Positions 8,032-17,023 are shown, counted from the first letter of the stretch. The stretch is DNA of 64,000 nt from Geothrix sp. 21YS21S-4 (GCF_030845995.1 NZ_CP132719.1:2914001-2978000), one strand, 5' to 3'. The notes: a model not told the origin generated them from the sequence alone. Numbers and translations are program-made.

Positions 8032-9533
8032 GCGGAACCTCCCGAGGCAAGGGGTGCGGCCTTCCAGGGTCGCCCGCGGCGGCGTGGGGCCTGCGGTTCG
8101 GCGGGCGCGGCCTTCGGGGGGCGGCCCCGGCGGCGGGAGGCGGGGGTGTCGGGGGCAGCGGCCTTCAGGCGGGCCAGGAGAGTCTCGGCAGACTCGTCGT
8201 TCGGATTCTGGGGCACCAGCTCGCCGCGGAAGGTGCGTTCGAGGATGGACTGGCGCAGGAGCTCGGCGCGGCGAAGGTTGGCCTGGAGGGTGGCGTCCAG
8301 GGCGTCCGCGGCCGAAAGTCGACGGTCGAGTTCGGCGAGGAGCGCCTCCCTCTCTTCGGTTGGAGGAAGGGGGATCGGGATGGTTACCAACTTCGCCTGC
8401 GAAATGTTCCTCATGGATAGCTGATTGCCCGACGCCCGGGCTTCGAGTTCATCGCGGCCCGCGCGAGACCTCAAGAAGGTGAGGGTCCATGGTTTGAGGG
8501 ACTCATCGGCGAAGTGAAGCCGGAGCACCTTGTCACTCAACATGATGTCTCTGGTCGTCCTGTGGACGATGACACACGCCCCTACCAGTTCCAGGGTGTT
8601 GGCTCGGCTGATCAGGAAGTCGCCAGGATGAATGAACAGCCGTGGGTTAACAAGATCCTTCCGGGGCACAGTCTTGCTCTCGAGTTCGTCATAGGCGCCC
8701 CAGGTGACGGCACTGATCTTGAGGATGCCGACCTCTCCCCCTTCGGGAGGTCTGCCCTTGGCGGCGAAGTTCTTGCCGGCCTCGATGTCAGTCAATAACG
8801 CCCCGAACGTTGTACTCGTCCATCCCTCAGGCAGATCACCAAGCTTCCCAAGCTTAAGGTCGTGGCCCTGCGCCTCGCGCCACTCCCGCGTCAGCTCGCC
8901 GGTGACGGCGGCTTGGAGGAGGGCCTGGCGGTAGCGGGTGAGGCGGCGCTGGGCGCGGCGCAGGGGGGCCACCCCGGCGTCCAGCTCGCTGAACAACTCC
9001 TCCAGCTTGGTCACGATGCGGTGCTGCTCGGCGAGTGGGGGGACTGGAACAGGGATTGTAGACAGGTTACCCCTAGAGATGCGCTTTCGAGTTGAACCCG
9101 ACTGGAGGCCAGCAATCGCCACCCTAAATGGGGAAGCATTGATGAACGCGGACAACCACCTGTGGCTGAACTCAGCTCTGCCGGACCTGACAATGCAGAC
9201 ATCCACAACTGTCACACATGGCCTGACATCACCAGGGAACACGCATGCTCGCCCGAGAGGATCTGGCATGCGGGCGACCAGAACATCTCCTGGCTCAAGG
9301 AAGGTGCAGCGAAGTGCGTGTGCCTTATCCCTAGTGAGGAATCGTTCGGACCTATCGCGAAAGTGACCGTCGCCAATGTCAGCAAGCTGGACTAAGCGGA
9401 CTTCTCCCTCTGGATCTTGGTCCTTGCTTTCAACCCAGTCCCCATCGACGAATACCCCATCGGGGCCCGTGAGCATTGGAATAGTTGCCCACGCCCATCC
9501 ATTTGGCAGTGGGTAGTCTCCAAGATTGCTCAT
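8028..9533 (-). CDS. hsdS: Type I restriction-modification specificity subunit
   Basis: A 501-residue HsdS with two target-recognition domains. TRD1 spans about residues 5-165 and TRD2 about 235-400, each followed by a conserved helix (PVPPLAEQHRIVTKLEELFSELD and PIPLPPTEEREALLAELDRRL). The TRD-encoding DNA is visibly less GC-rich than the conserved spacer parts, as expected for exchanged specificity segments. Unusually, the C-terminus adds about 50 residues with two RRRGRP repeats resembling AT-hooks. It overlaps hsdR and the AlbA_2 gene by 4 bases on each side. Confidence 0.92.
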   Translation of the reverse strand: MSNLGDYPLPNGWAWATIPMLTGPDGVFVDGDWVESKDQDPEGEVRLVQLADIGDGHFRDRSERFLTRDKAHALRCTFLEPGDVLVARMPDPLGRACVFPGDVRPCVTVVDVCIVRSGRAEFSHRWLSAFINASPFRVAIAGLQSGSTRKRISRGNLSTIPVPVPPLAEQHRIVTKLEELFSELDAGVAPLRRAQRRLTRYRQALLQAAVTGELTREWREAQGHDLKLGKLGDLPEGWTSTTFGALLTDIEAGKNFAAKGRPPEGGEVGILKISAVTWGAYDELESKTVPRKDLVNPRLFIHPGDFLISRANTLELVGACVIVHRTTRDIMLSDKVLRLHFADESLKPWTLTFLRSRAGRDELEARASGNQLSMRNISQAKLVTIPIPLPPTEEREALLAELDRRLSAADALDATLQANLRRAELLRQSILERTFRGELVPQNPNDESAETLLARLKAAAPDTPASRRRGRPPKAAPAEPQAPRRRGRPWKAAPLASGGSA

Positions 9534-12301
9534 GCCACCAACACCTCATTCAGCTCCTCCAGGATGGCACGCAGGGCGGGGCCGAAGAGCTGGACGGCTC
9601 GGGCGGGGCCGCCCTTCTGGGCGAAGGGGGCCTGGTCCAGGTCCTCCACCTGGATGGCGCTGGCGGCCTGGATGCGCTCCTTGAAGAGGGCGAGCCAATC
9701 CAGCTGGGTGGAGGTGAAGGGCTGGCCGCTCTGCTGGTGCTGGGCCAGCCATGCACTGAAGCGGCGCTCGGCTTCGTCGCGGAAGGGCTCCAGCTCGGGC
9801 CGGTCGCCCAGGGCGAAGCGCACGAGGGAGATGAGGTCCGTCAGCAGGCGCTGGCTCCCCGCGCCCTTCACGCGGCCGGCCTCCAGGCGGGCGTAGGCGC
9901 TCCACAGCAGGTCTGGCGCCAGGGGCGGCTTGCCGCGGCCCAGGGCCTCCGCCAGCTCCTTCACGGCCTGGAAGGTGAGATGCCGATCCTTGTGGCGGTG
10001 CTGGTAGAGCACCTGCAGGGCCAGCAGCTCATCCTGGTGCGCCTCCATGAAGGTCTTGAAGCTGGTGATGAGCCCCTTGGCCTTCTCCACGTCGAAGCCG
10101 GCGTAGAGCACCTGGTCGCGGCTCACATGGTCGATGACCTGCTCCAGCTCGCGGGTGAGGTTGACTAGGCGTTCCCGCAGGGCGGGGCGCTGGAAGGGCT
10201 TGGCGGCTTCGTCGGCCATGGCCGTGCGGGCGGCCTGGAACTGGGCATCCGTGGGCTCGGCGCCGTTGGCGAGGCTGAACTGGGCCCGGGCGCGGGCCTG
10301 CACCTTGTCGGGGTCACAGGCGTCCAGCAGGCGGTTGGCCAGGAGCTTCAGGCCGGGACCCTTGCCGTTCTCGGCGCTCACTGGGGGCACCTGGGCGGCC
10401 TGTTCGGGGGTGGCGCGGCGGTCGAGGCGGGCCAGCCGCCCCGCGAGGGTCGCCAGGGTGTCGACAGAGCGGTCGCCCTGGGCCACGTGCAGGAGGAGCT
10501 GCTCCAGGGGCACAGTGGGTTCCCGCTCCAGGGGGCGGGTGTCGGTCTTGTCCGTCTCGGTGACGCCCACGGCATCCACCAGGACGAAGTGGGTCTTGGC
10601 GGGGGCGTCGGCGGTGACGCTGTGCAGTTCGTCCGGGCTGAGGACGCGGGTGGCGCGCCCCTTCATCTGCTCGTAGTAGAGCTGGCTCCGCACGTCCCGC
10701 ATGAAGAGCAGGCATTCCAGGGGACGCACGTCGGTGCCGGTGGCGATCATGTCCACGGTGACGGCCATGCGGGGATAGAAGCTGTTCCGGAACTCGGCCA
10801 GCAGCGTGTCGGGATCCTCGCCGGAGAGCTTGGAGCGGTAGGTGATCTTCTTGCAGAAGGCGTCGCCCTCCCCGAAGACCTCCCGGGCCATGAGGACGAT
10901 GTCCTCGGCGTGGTTGTCGTCCTTGGCGAAGACGAGGGTCTTCGGGACGAGGGCCCGACCCGGGAAGAGGTCCGTGAAGAGCTTCTCCTTGAACGTGGCC
11001 AGGACGGTGCGGATCTGATCCTTGGCGACGATGGAGCGGTCTAGGGCCCCAGCCTCGTAGGGCAGGTCGTCCTTGAGCTGCTCCCACCGCTTCTGGCGGG
11101 TGAGGCGGTCCCGGCGGTCCACCACGGTGCCGGCCTGGACCTTGGCGCCCTGCTCGGTGATCTTGGTGCGGATGCAGTAAATCTCGAAGCCCACGTTCAC
11201 GCCGTCCACCACGGCCCGCTCGTGGGGATATTCGCTCACGAGGTTCTGGTTGAAGAAGCCGAGGGTGTGGGCGCTGGGCGTGGCGGTGAGCCCCAGCAGG
11301 AAGGCGTCGAAGTATTCGAGCACCTGCCGCCAGAGGTTGTAGATGGAGCGGTGGCACTCGTCCACGATGATGAGGTCGAAGGCGTCGATGGGGATGGCCG
11401 GGTTGAAGGTGACATCCCGGGGCTGCTGGTTTCGGACATCGGCCTCGAAGCCGCTGTGCTCCTCGGCCTCGTCATCCGGCCCCTCCTCGCCCCGCAGGCT
11501 AGCGTAGAGGCGCTGGATGGTGGTGATGACCACCTTGGCAGCCGGGTCCAGGGCGCCGTGAGTGAGGTGCTGGACGGGATACAGCTCGGTGAACTTCCGG
11601 CCATCACGGGGTACCACGAACTGCTCGAATTCGTTCTTGGCCTGCCGGCCCAGGTTGCGCCGGTCCACCAGGAAGAGGATCTTCTTCGCCCGGGCGAACT
11701 TGGCCAGCCGGTAGCAGAGGGTGACGGCGGTGTAGGTCTTGCCGCTCCCCGTGGCCATCTGGAGCAGGGCCCGGGGCTTGTTCTGCTTGAGGCTCGCCTC
11801 GGCGCCGCGGATGGCCTCCACCTGGCAGGCGCGCAGATTCGTGAGGTCCAGGTCAGGCAGATCCTGAAGGCGCCCGCGGAAGGTGGTGGGTTCCAGGATC
11901 AGCTCCTTCAGCCCCTGGGGCGTGTGGAAGGTGAGGAGGCTCCGGGAGCGGTGGTTCGGGTCGCGGGTGTCGCAGAAGTAGGTCTCGACCCCCGTGCTCT
12001 CGTAGAGGAAGGGCGGCTCGGGGCACCACCTCTGGAGGTGGTCCGGCAGGTTGGCCTGGTAGCGGGCGGCCTGGTCGGCCACGCCGCTGAGTGTGGTTCC
12101 CTCCGCCTTGGCCTCGATGATGCCGGCCACCTTACCCTCGATGAACAGCACGTAGTCCGCGGGCCCGGTCTTCCCCGGGAATTCCCGCACCACCACGCCT
12201 GGGGCCGCGCCGAGGTCGATCGCCTTCGCGTTCTGGATCACCCAGCCTGCTGCCTCCAGCTGGGCGTCGATGTTCTCTCGGGCCAGGGCTTCAGGGGTCA
12301 T
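9530..12301 (-). CDS. hsdR: Type I restriction endonuclease subunit R (EcoEI-like)
   Basis: A 923-residue motor and nuclease subunit. The N-terminal nuclease domain shows ADYVLF...IIEAKAEG (Asp49, Glu63, Lys65). The SF2 helicase has Walker A ATGSGKT (183-189), DECH (314-317), LTATPS, and a C-terminal helicase half ending MIATGTDVRPLECLLFMR and QMKGRATR. A helical C-terminal region would contact HsdM/HsdS. The ATG at 12301 was preferred over an upstream in-frame start because it begins the family-like MTPEALAR. It is the first gene of the leftward locus. Confidence 0.94.
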   Translation of the reverse strand: MTPEALARENIDAQLEAAGWVIQNAKAIDLGAAPGVVVREFPGKTGPADYVLFIEGKVAGIIEAKAEGTTLSGVADQAARYQANLPDHLQRWCPEPPFLYESTGVETYFCDTRDPNHRSRSLLTFHTPQGLKELILEPTTFRGRLQDLPDLDLTNLRACQVEAIRGAEASLKQNKPRALLQMATGSGKTYTAVTLCYRLAKFARAKKILFLVDRRNLGRQAKNEFEQFVVPRDGRKFTELYPVQHLTHGALDPAAKVVITTIQRLYASLRGEEGPDDEAEEHSGFEADVRNQQPRDVTFNPAIPIDAFDLIIVDECHRSIYNLWRQVLEYFDAFLLGLTATPSAHTLGFFNQNLVSEYPHERAVVDGVNVGFEIYCIRTKITEQGAKVQAGTVVDRRDRLTRQKRWEQLKDDLPYEAGALDRSIVAKDQIRTVLATFKEKLFTDLFPGRALVPKTLVFAKDDNHAEDIVLMAREVFGEGDAFCKKITYRSKLSGEDPDTLLAEFRNSFYPRMAVTVDMIATGTDVRPLECLLFMRDVRSQLYYEQMKGRATRVLSPDELHSVTADAPAKTHFVLVDAVGVTETDKTDTRPLEREPTVPLEQLLLHVAQGDRSVDTLATLAGRLARLDRRATPEQAAQVPPVSAENGKGPGLKLLANRLLDACDPDKVQARARAQFSLANGAEPTDAQFQAARTAMADEAAKPFQRPALRERLVNLTRELEQVIDHVSRDQVLYAGFDVEKAKGLITSFKTFMEAHQDELLALQVLYQHRHKDRHLTFQAVKELAEALGRGKPPLAPDLLWSAYARLEAGRVKGAGSQRLLTDLISLVRFALGDRPELEPFRDEAERRFSAWLAQHQQSGQPFTSTQLDWLALFKERIQAASAIQVEDLDQAPFAQKGGPARAVQLFGPALRAILEELNEVLVA

Positions 12302-12327
12302 GGTGGTATTAACCAGGGATGCTGCTC

Positions 12328-12384
12328 GTCGCAAATGCGTGGAGAGACTCAGTATTATCCATGAGCTTGTCGGTTATTTGCGAC
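12328..12384. promoter_or_regulatory. Inverted repeat between divergent hsdR and the 12443 gene
   Basis: The 9-base GTCGCAAAT at 12328-12336 is matched by its exact complement ATTTGCGAC at 12376-12384, with 39 bases between. The pair sits in the 141-base divergent promoter region, where an operator controlling R-M expression would be expected. No C-protein gene is recognisable nearby. Confidence 0.45.
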
Positions 12385-12442
12385 CTAAAATGCACGGAGC
12401 CCCCCCTTGGCGAGTCGATCTCGATCCCACGGATTCAAGCCC

Positions 12443-13519
12443 ATGCCCCAGCCGGTTGAAATCCATTCGCAGATGATTCAGCGCCAGCTTGAAACCGCTC
12501 AAATCCGCGAGTCCCGCCGAAATGGGAATCGTCGAGGGGATGCGGATCGCGAGGCCATCCTTGAAGCCATGTCCCACCTGGAGCGCCTCCGACCGGTCTA
12601 CCGCGAGGCCCTAGCCGAACAAGCCCACTCGGTTCGAGTCAAGCAGATTGCCGACGACCTCGCGGGCCTCGAAGCCCTGCTCCGCGAGTTCGGGGGCCAG
12701 CCCTTGACCGAGCCGCTGCAGGAGAGGGTTCGGACGCGGATCCGAACTTGGCACTACGAGACGCGCCGATGGGTCCAGGACCTGCCCCATCAGCCGTGCC
12801 TCGATAGGCTCCCTGGACGGGAGGGCGAAGCCTCGACGGAGCGCAGGGCCCGGGTCGAGCGGCTGTGGCTCCAGGCCGGCGGAGCCTGGTTCGGCGCGCC
12901 ACCGCTGACCTCCCGCAACCAGACGAGCGACCCACCTCGTCAGCTACGCCTCCAGGGTCTGCCCCAGGCCCTGGTCCCGGACCCGCTTCGCTCCAGTGAG
13001 GCCAACGACGCCGCGCAGGGTCCATCTCGTGGGATCTGCCGTCCCGGTCCCCTGGCCGAGCTGATGACGCTGGCCCGTGAGGCGCTGGAGGTGGAGATCG
13101 GCGGCCCGAACCTTGGCGGCCATGCCCCGTTCGAGCAGCGCCGTCGGAGGGCCTCGCTGAAGGACGCCTTTGCCTTCACCTGCCTGCGCATCTACGAGAA
13201 GGCCGTCGGGCCCAAAACGGCTCGGCAGGGAGATGCTCTGCGGCGAGATCTGAACGAGGTTTCTTTCGATCATTTCGTGGCCTTGGTTCATCGCTGGGTG
13301 GCGGGGCCTGAGGCGCCAGTCAGCTGGGAACCCGGGGTTGGCCCCATCCGCAAGGCCATCGCGACCCAGCGGGCCTGGCAGAAGCTGTTGAAGATGGCCA
13401 AGTGCAAAGACGAAGACACATTCAATGCACTGCCGCTGGAAGACCAGAAGGCCGCCGCCAGGAAGTTGCCGGAAAAGGTGCGTATGCGCCTGACACCTCC
13501 AGCCCCGCCCCTGATCTAG
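12443..13519 (+). CDS. Hypothetical island protein, 358 aa
   Basis: I do not recognise a family. The protein is soluble and rich in Arg, with a helical N-terminal half (about 15-115) containing many charged residues. The central region (130-200) is Pro/Gly-rich and probably disordered. The C-terminal half has FAFTCLRIYEKAVG, SFDHFVALVHRWVAG and a final helix-rich segment. No transmembrane helix or signal peptide is seen. It is divergent from hsdR and shares its control region. The ATG at 12443 was chosen over an upstream in-frame start at 12407 because the extension is short and basic without family-like features; neither has a strong ribosome-binding site. It may be an island-specific accessory gene. 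Confidence 0.5.
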   Translation: MPQPVEIHSQMIQRQLETAQIRESRRNGNRRGDADREAILEAMSHLERLRPVYREALAEQAHSVRVKQIADDLAGLEALLREFGGQPLTEPLQERVRTRIRTWHYETRRWVQDLPHQPCLDRLPGREGEASTERRARVERLWLQAGGAWFGAPPLTSRNQTSDPPRQLRLQGLPQALVPDPLRSSEANDAAQGPSRGICRPGPLAELMTLAREALEVEIGGPNLGGHAPFEQRRRRASLKDAFAFTCLRIYEKAVGPKTARQGDALRRDLNEVSFDHFVALVHRWVAGPEAPVSWEPGVGPIRKAIATQRAWQKLLKMAKCKDEDTFNALPLEDQKAAARKLPEKVRMRLTPPAPPLI

Positions 13520-13620
13520 GGATCAAAAGGTTGAGGTAGGTCGAAAAATCGAACCCCGAAGAGGCTACAAGCTGCATGGCATCGCACGGCCTCGGAACGA
13601 GGTGAACGTCAGGAGATGCC

Positions 13621-13920
13621 ATGACCACGCCGACCCTCAAGACCAATCAGGTGGAGCTAGACGCTTTCGCCCCCTCCAGCACCTACACGCTTCTGCGGCT
13701 CCCTGCCGTGCTGAAGGCCCGAGGCCGGTCCCGCAGCTCCCACTATGCCGACATCAAGCAGGGGCTATTTACACGCCAGGTCAACCTGAGGGTTCACTGT
13801 GTTGGCTGGCCCGAGCACGAGGTCATGGCCCTGAACGCGGCTCGCATTGCGGGAAAGACTGACCAGGAGATCCGGGACCTGGTGCAGCACCTGGAGGCCC
13901 ATCGGAAACGAGGCACCTGA
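13621..13920 (+). CDS. AlpA-like phage/island transcriptional regulator
   Basis: A 99-residue protein with the AlpA-type winged-helix layout: LLRLPAVLKARGRSRSSHYADIKQGLFTRQVNL (about 25-57), then VGWPEHEVMALNAARIAGKTDQEIRDLV. That matches the family pattern of a helix-turn-helix recognition helix, a wing, and the conserved W-x-E-x-E/V-x-A/W-N region. CAGGAGATGCCATG provides a good ribosome-binding site. In P4-like elements AlpA proteins activate excision or directionality functions; here it precedes the Rep gene and probably controls excision or replication. Confidence 0.72.
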   Translation: MTTPTLKTNQVELDAFAPSSTYTLLRLPAVLKARGRSRSSHYADIKQGLFTRQVNLRVHCVGWPEHEVMALNAARIAGKTDQEIRDLVQHLEAHRKRGT

Positions 13921-14052
13921 ACTGCCGAGATCGGCAATTCAACCAGAAGACGCAATGAAGTGAATTGAAGGTCTGCGCTGAGGGGCGTGACCAGGGTCCG
14001 GGGCTCGCCCCTGCCCAAGTGGCGGGGATGCAGGGCCGCCCCGGAGGGAGCC

Positions 14053-14901
14053 GTGGTCAAACTTGACAGTAGAGCAAGCTGGAAACCGCCCATCGAGCGT
14101 CGAAAAGAAGTCCTGGACCTGGCGGACCGTCTGGAGGACCTCGGCACCTTCCCCGACCAGGTGAAACGCCTGCGCTGCTGTGGGCTGATCTGGACGGTGG
14201 CCCACAGCGGGCAGAGAAACCTCCCATGCAACCAGAGATTCTGCCCACTGTGCCGCCCGCGCTGGCGTCAACGGGAGTTTCGGAAGTGGTGGCCTAAAAT
14301 TGCTTCGATCTCAGGTCAACAGGGTGAGGTGGTGGCCTTGACGCTGACCCGCCCGCTTCGAAGTGGGACTTTGGTCGAGCAGAAGACAGCCTTGCGAAAA
14401 GCCGCAGCCAGGCTATTCCACCGGCAGCCGTGGAAGGGGGCATCGGGCTTCATCAATCAAGTGGGCATCCTCCTGGTGGTGGAGATCGGCACGGAGGGGC
14501 CCCACAACGGCCTGCCCCACCTGCACCTGCTGGTGGTCGGCTTAGAGCCCGGCTTGGCCCTCGCGGCGGCCCAGTGGCTCAGAGATACCTGGTTGGAGGT
14601 GAACCCCGACGCCAGCCCTTTGGGGCAGGATTTTTCACTTTGCAGTGGGCCCAAGGGATTTGGAGCCTGGCTCAACTACATCCTGAAAGGGTTCACCATC
14701 GCCCCCACCTGGAGCGACGAGCGCCTTGAGGCCATGCTGGAGGCGTTGACCGATGGGAGTCACCGCCTGACCTCTTCCGGCCTGCTCAGTCCGCGAAAGG
14801 GCAAGCCCCGCTCCACGGCCAAGGCTCGTCTGAAGACCCACCAAGCAGCTTCTGTCGAAGTGAGTTTCGGACATGAAGGTATCGACACTTCGCGACAATA
14901 A
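14053..14901 (+). CDS. Rolling-circle replication initiator-like protein (HUH Rep)
   Basis: A 282-residue protein with a zinc-binding CNQRFCPLCRPRW segment, then the HUH metal-binding motif in PHLHLLVV, and a Tyr/Lys pair in WLNYILKG that fits the Rep_1-type catalytic tyrosine. These three in this order are typical of rolling-circle Rep proteins, which nick one strand at an origin. I prefer the GTG at 14053 because GGAGGG lies 5 bases upstream; a GTG at 13987 gives a longer form without such a site. It suggests the excised island can replicate. A repeat cluster lies immediately downstream. Confidence 0.7.
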   Translation: MVKLDSRASWKPPIERRKEVLDLADRLEDLGTFPDQVKRLRCCGLIWTVAHSGQRNLPCNQRFCPLCRPRWRQREFRKWWPKIASISGQQGEVVALTLTRPLRSGTLVEQKTALRKAAARLFHRQPWKGASGFINQVGILLVVEIGTEGPHNGLPHLHLLVVGLEPGLALAAAQWLRDTWLEVNPDASPLGQDFSLCSGPKGFGAWLNYILKGFTIAPTWSDERLEAMLEALTDGSHRLTSSGLLSPRKGKPRSTAKARLKTHQAASVEVSFGHEGIDTSRQ

Positions 14902-14950
14902 CTGTCGACACCCATGATTAAAAAATCATCGACTGTCGACGACTTTTCGC
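14880..14950. repeat. GTCGAC repeat and palindrome cluster after the Rep gene
   Basis: ACTGTCGAC occurs at 14901-14909 and 14932-14940, flanking the palindrome ATGATT-AAA-AATCAT (about 14913-14927). ATCGACACTTCGCGAC lies just before. Related GTCGACA copies recur at about 17059 and as a tandem GTCGACATCAA pair at about 17360-17382. The arrangement could be a Rep origin or an operator for the next gene. Confidence 0.45.
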
Positions 14951-15013
14951 GTGTTTCTTCTCACGCTTCCGGGTTTGATCGAAGCATCGTCCTTCAAAAC
15001 CCGGAGCACCCGA

Positions 15014-17020
15014 ATGAGCATCCACCCGCGCCCAGGCGAGTACGGCCAGCCCGTGACGATCAAGCATCCACATACCCCCACGCCGCTGGCCACCTGGAGC
15101 GACCCGACCGCCGTAGCCACCGCCGTCCCCGACGGGCCCATGCCGCCGATGATTAACGAGGTTCCCCTCATTCCGCTTGGCGACCCTCTTCCCGGTCGCG
15201 CTGACTGGGAGGAGCGGGCGCAGGAGATGGATTTCGAGGAACCGCCCTTCGACGGGGAGGGGTCAAAGCCTGCGGCGGGAGCCGTGGTGGTGGAACCGGA
15301 CGGCCGCCTATGGCTCGTGTCCCCAACGAACGAATACGGCCATTGCAAAACCACCTTCCCGAAGGGTAAAGCCCACGGCATGAGCCTCAAGGCCACGGCC
15401 TTGAAGGAGGTCTTCGAGGAGGCGGGCCTCCAAGTTGAGCTCTTCGACCACCTCGTCGACGTGACGAAGACCACCTCCCGCACCCGCTACTATCTGGCCC
15501 GCCGGAAGGGTGGTAGCCCCGCAAGCATGTGCTGGGAGATGCAATCGGTCCACTTGGTGCCGCTGGAAAAGGCCAAGGAGATGCTGAATCAGCCGGTCGA
15601 CCACCAGATCATCGACACCCTGATCGAGCATTGGCCAAGCTGGGCCGGTTGGTTTTTCCGACGCAACGGCGAGGCCCCTGCCTGGGAGGCAGCCAAAAGC
15701 GGTCGGACACCAGCAAGCCGCAAAGACTGGCTCACTCTTCCGCTCCCGACGAGGCGGGCACGTATTCCGCTGGACATTCGACTTGACGCGAGTGAATCCA
15801 ACAATCTGAAGCTGGGCCTCGTGCCCCAGAGGATGGAGCAGAAGTGGTTCGCCTACTTCGAGGGCGATATCCTCCACGAGCATCGAAGCTGGACCGGGTT
15901 CTGCATCAGCGAAATCCATTTCCAACCCGACGGTGATGGGCTCCGGGCGACCTACGCTGACGTGAACCGGCAGACAGGTCGGTACGAATGCACTGATGAC
16001 GCCGAGGATGCCCGCCTCCTCACCGAACGCATCCGGCAACTCGCCCACATCACCGAAGAAGATCGGAACGCTGAGGATTCCTTTGTCGCCGGGTTAAAAG
16101 CATCCTTGGTGCCGAACTACCTGGGCGACCCCAAGGTGGTCGGCAGGCTCGTGGAGAGCTACCTCCAGGCCGTGCTGGACCAGCATGTGGCCTCGAACCA
16201 AGGTGGAGATGTCCAGGCCGCCCACGCGGCATTCATGGACCAGAACAAGGCCCTGGCGCGCATTTTCGCGGGCGACGACTCGACTTACCAAACCATCGGC
16301 ATCTGGAACACGGCTGGCTCGCTGGGAACACTCGCCATCAAGGCTCTGGACCTGGACCCGGCCTACTATGCCGATGAGAACCTCCTTTGCATCCTTTCAG
16401 AAGGACTGGCTGGGGTGGCCATCTGCTTGCGCGAGATGACCACGGCCTTTGAGGCAGACCCCCAGGCCGAGTTCAAAAGAGACTTCCTGCCCCAAATCCA
16501 GAGGCTCGCGCAATTCACAGCCTCGGTGCTCATGGGCACCCAGGCTGTACTGTTTCCCGAGCTGTCCCTCCGCGCCTTCACCTATGTGCAGGCAATTCCT
16601 AAACCGAAGGTGCCTGGGTTGTTTGACACCCCCATAGACATCGACAACACGCAAGAGGAAGAGGAGGAGAAAGGCCAGGCCGACGAGGACATGACCCCCG
16701 ACGAGATTGACGAACTTCGGATCGCTTTTGATCTCGCGCCGCTCAACGGCAAGCCCACACATGGAGGAGGAGGTTCATCGGAGCCTACCTTGAACAAGAT
16801 GGGCAGGCCCATCACGCTTCCGGGCCCCATCGGCGCCCTCGCGAAGAAGGTCGGGGGCGTCGGCGCCCTCGCTGATGAGTTGGGGATCTCACCCCGAACC
16901 GTCCGGCGTTGGGCTACGGATGGTGTGATTCCCAAGATGGGCTTGAAGGTACTGAAGCACCCGTTTGAGCAGCATGCCGTTGATCTGGAGGGGCTCGTGG
17001 ACACCTCGGTCAAGGAGTAG
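15014..17020 (+). CDS. NUDIX hydrolase-like / HTH multidomain protein
   Basis: A 668-residue protein of unusual build. Residues 85-200 form a NUDIX domain (PAAGAVVVEPDG, FPKGKAHGMS, then KEVFEEAGL). The box is imperfect: the first acidic position is Met and the Arg is Lys, while the EE pair is kept. Residues 255-345 hold a compact domain with QKWFAYFEGDILHEHRSWTG. I associate this segment with ADP-ribose/NAD-linked proteins, but only from memory. A helical region and an acidic linker (EEEEEKGQADED) follow. Residues 610-655 form a HTH (VGALADELGISPRTVRRWATDG). The ATG at 15014 has GGAGC 6 bases upstream. It could bind or cleave a nucleotide and control transcription. Confidence 0.6.
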   Translation: MSIHPRPGEYGQPVTIKHPHTPTPLATWSDPTAVATAVPDGPMPPMINEVPLIPLGDPLPGRADWEERAQEMDFEEPPFDGEGSKPAAGAVVVEPDGRLWLVSPTNEYGHCKTTFPKGKAHGMSLKATALKEVFEEAGLQVELFDHLVDVTKTTSRTRYYLARRKGGSPASMCWEMQSVHLVPLEKAKEMLNQPVDHQIIDTLIEHWPSWAGWFFRRNGEAPAWEAAKSGRTPASRKDWLTLPLPTRRARIPLDIRLDASESNNLKLGLVPQRMEQKWFAYFEGDILHEHRSWTGFCISEIHFQPDGDGLRATYADVNRQTGRYECTDDAEDARLLTERIRQLAHITEEDRNAEDSFVAGLKASLVPNYLGDPKVVGRLVESYLQAVLDQHVASNQGGDVQAAHAAFMDQNKALARIFAGDDSTYQTIGIWNTAGSLGTLAIKALDLDPAYYADENLLCILSEGLAGVAICLREMTTAFEADPQAEFKRDFLPQIQRLAQFTASVLMGTQAVLFPELSLRAFTYVQAIPKPKVPGLFDTPIDIDNTQEEEEEKGQADEDMTPDEIDELRIAFDLAPLNGKPTHGGGGSSEPTLNKMGRPITLPGPIGALAKKVGGVGALADELGISPRTVRRWATDGVIPKMGLKVLKHPFEQHAVDLEGLVDTSVKE

Positions 17021-17023
17021 CCG

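Noticed and set aside
13987-14052. Longer start for the Rep gene at GTG 13987
   Set aside because: The added residues have no family features, and the GTG at 14053 has a much better ribosome-binding site.
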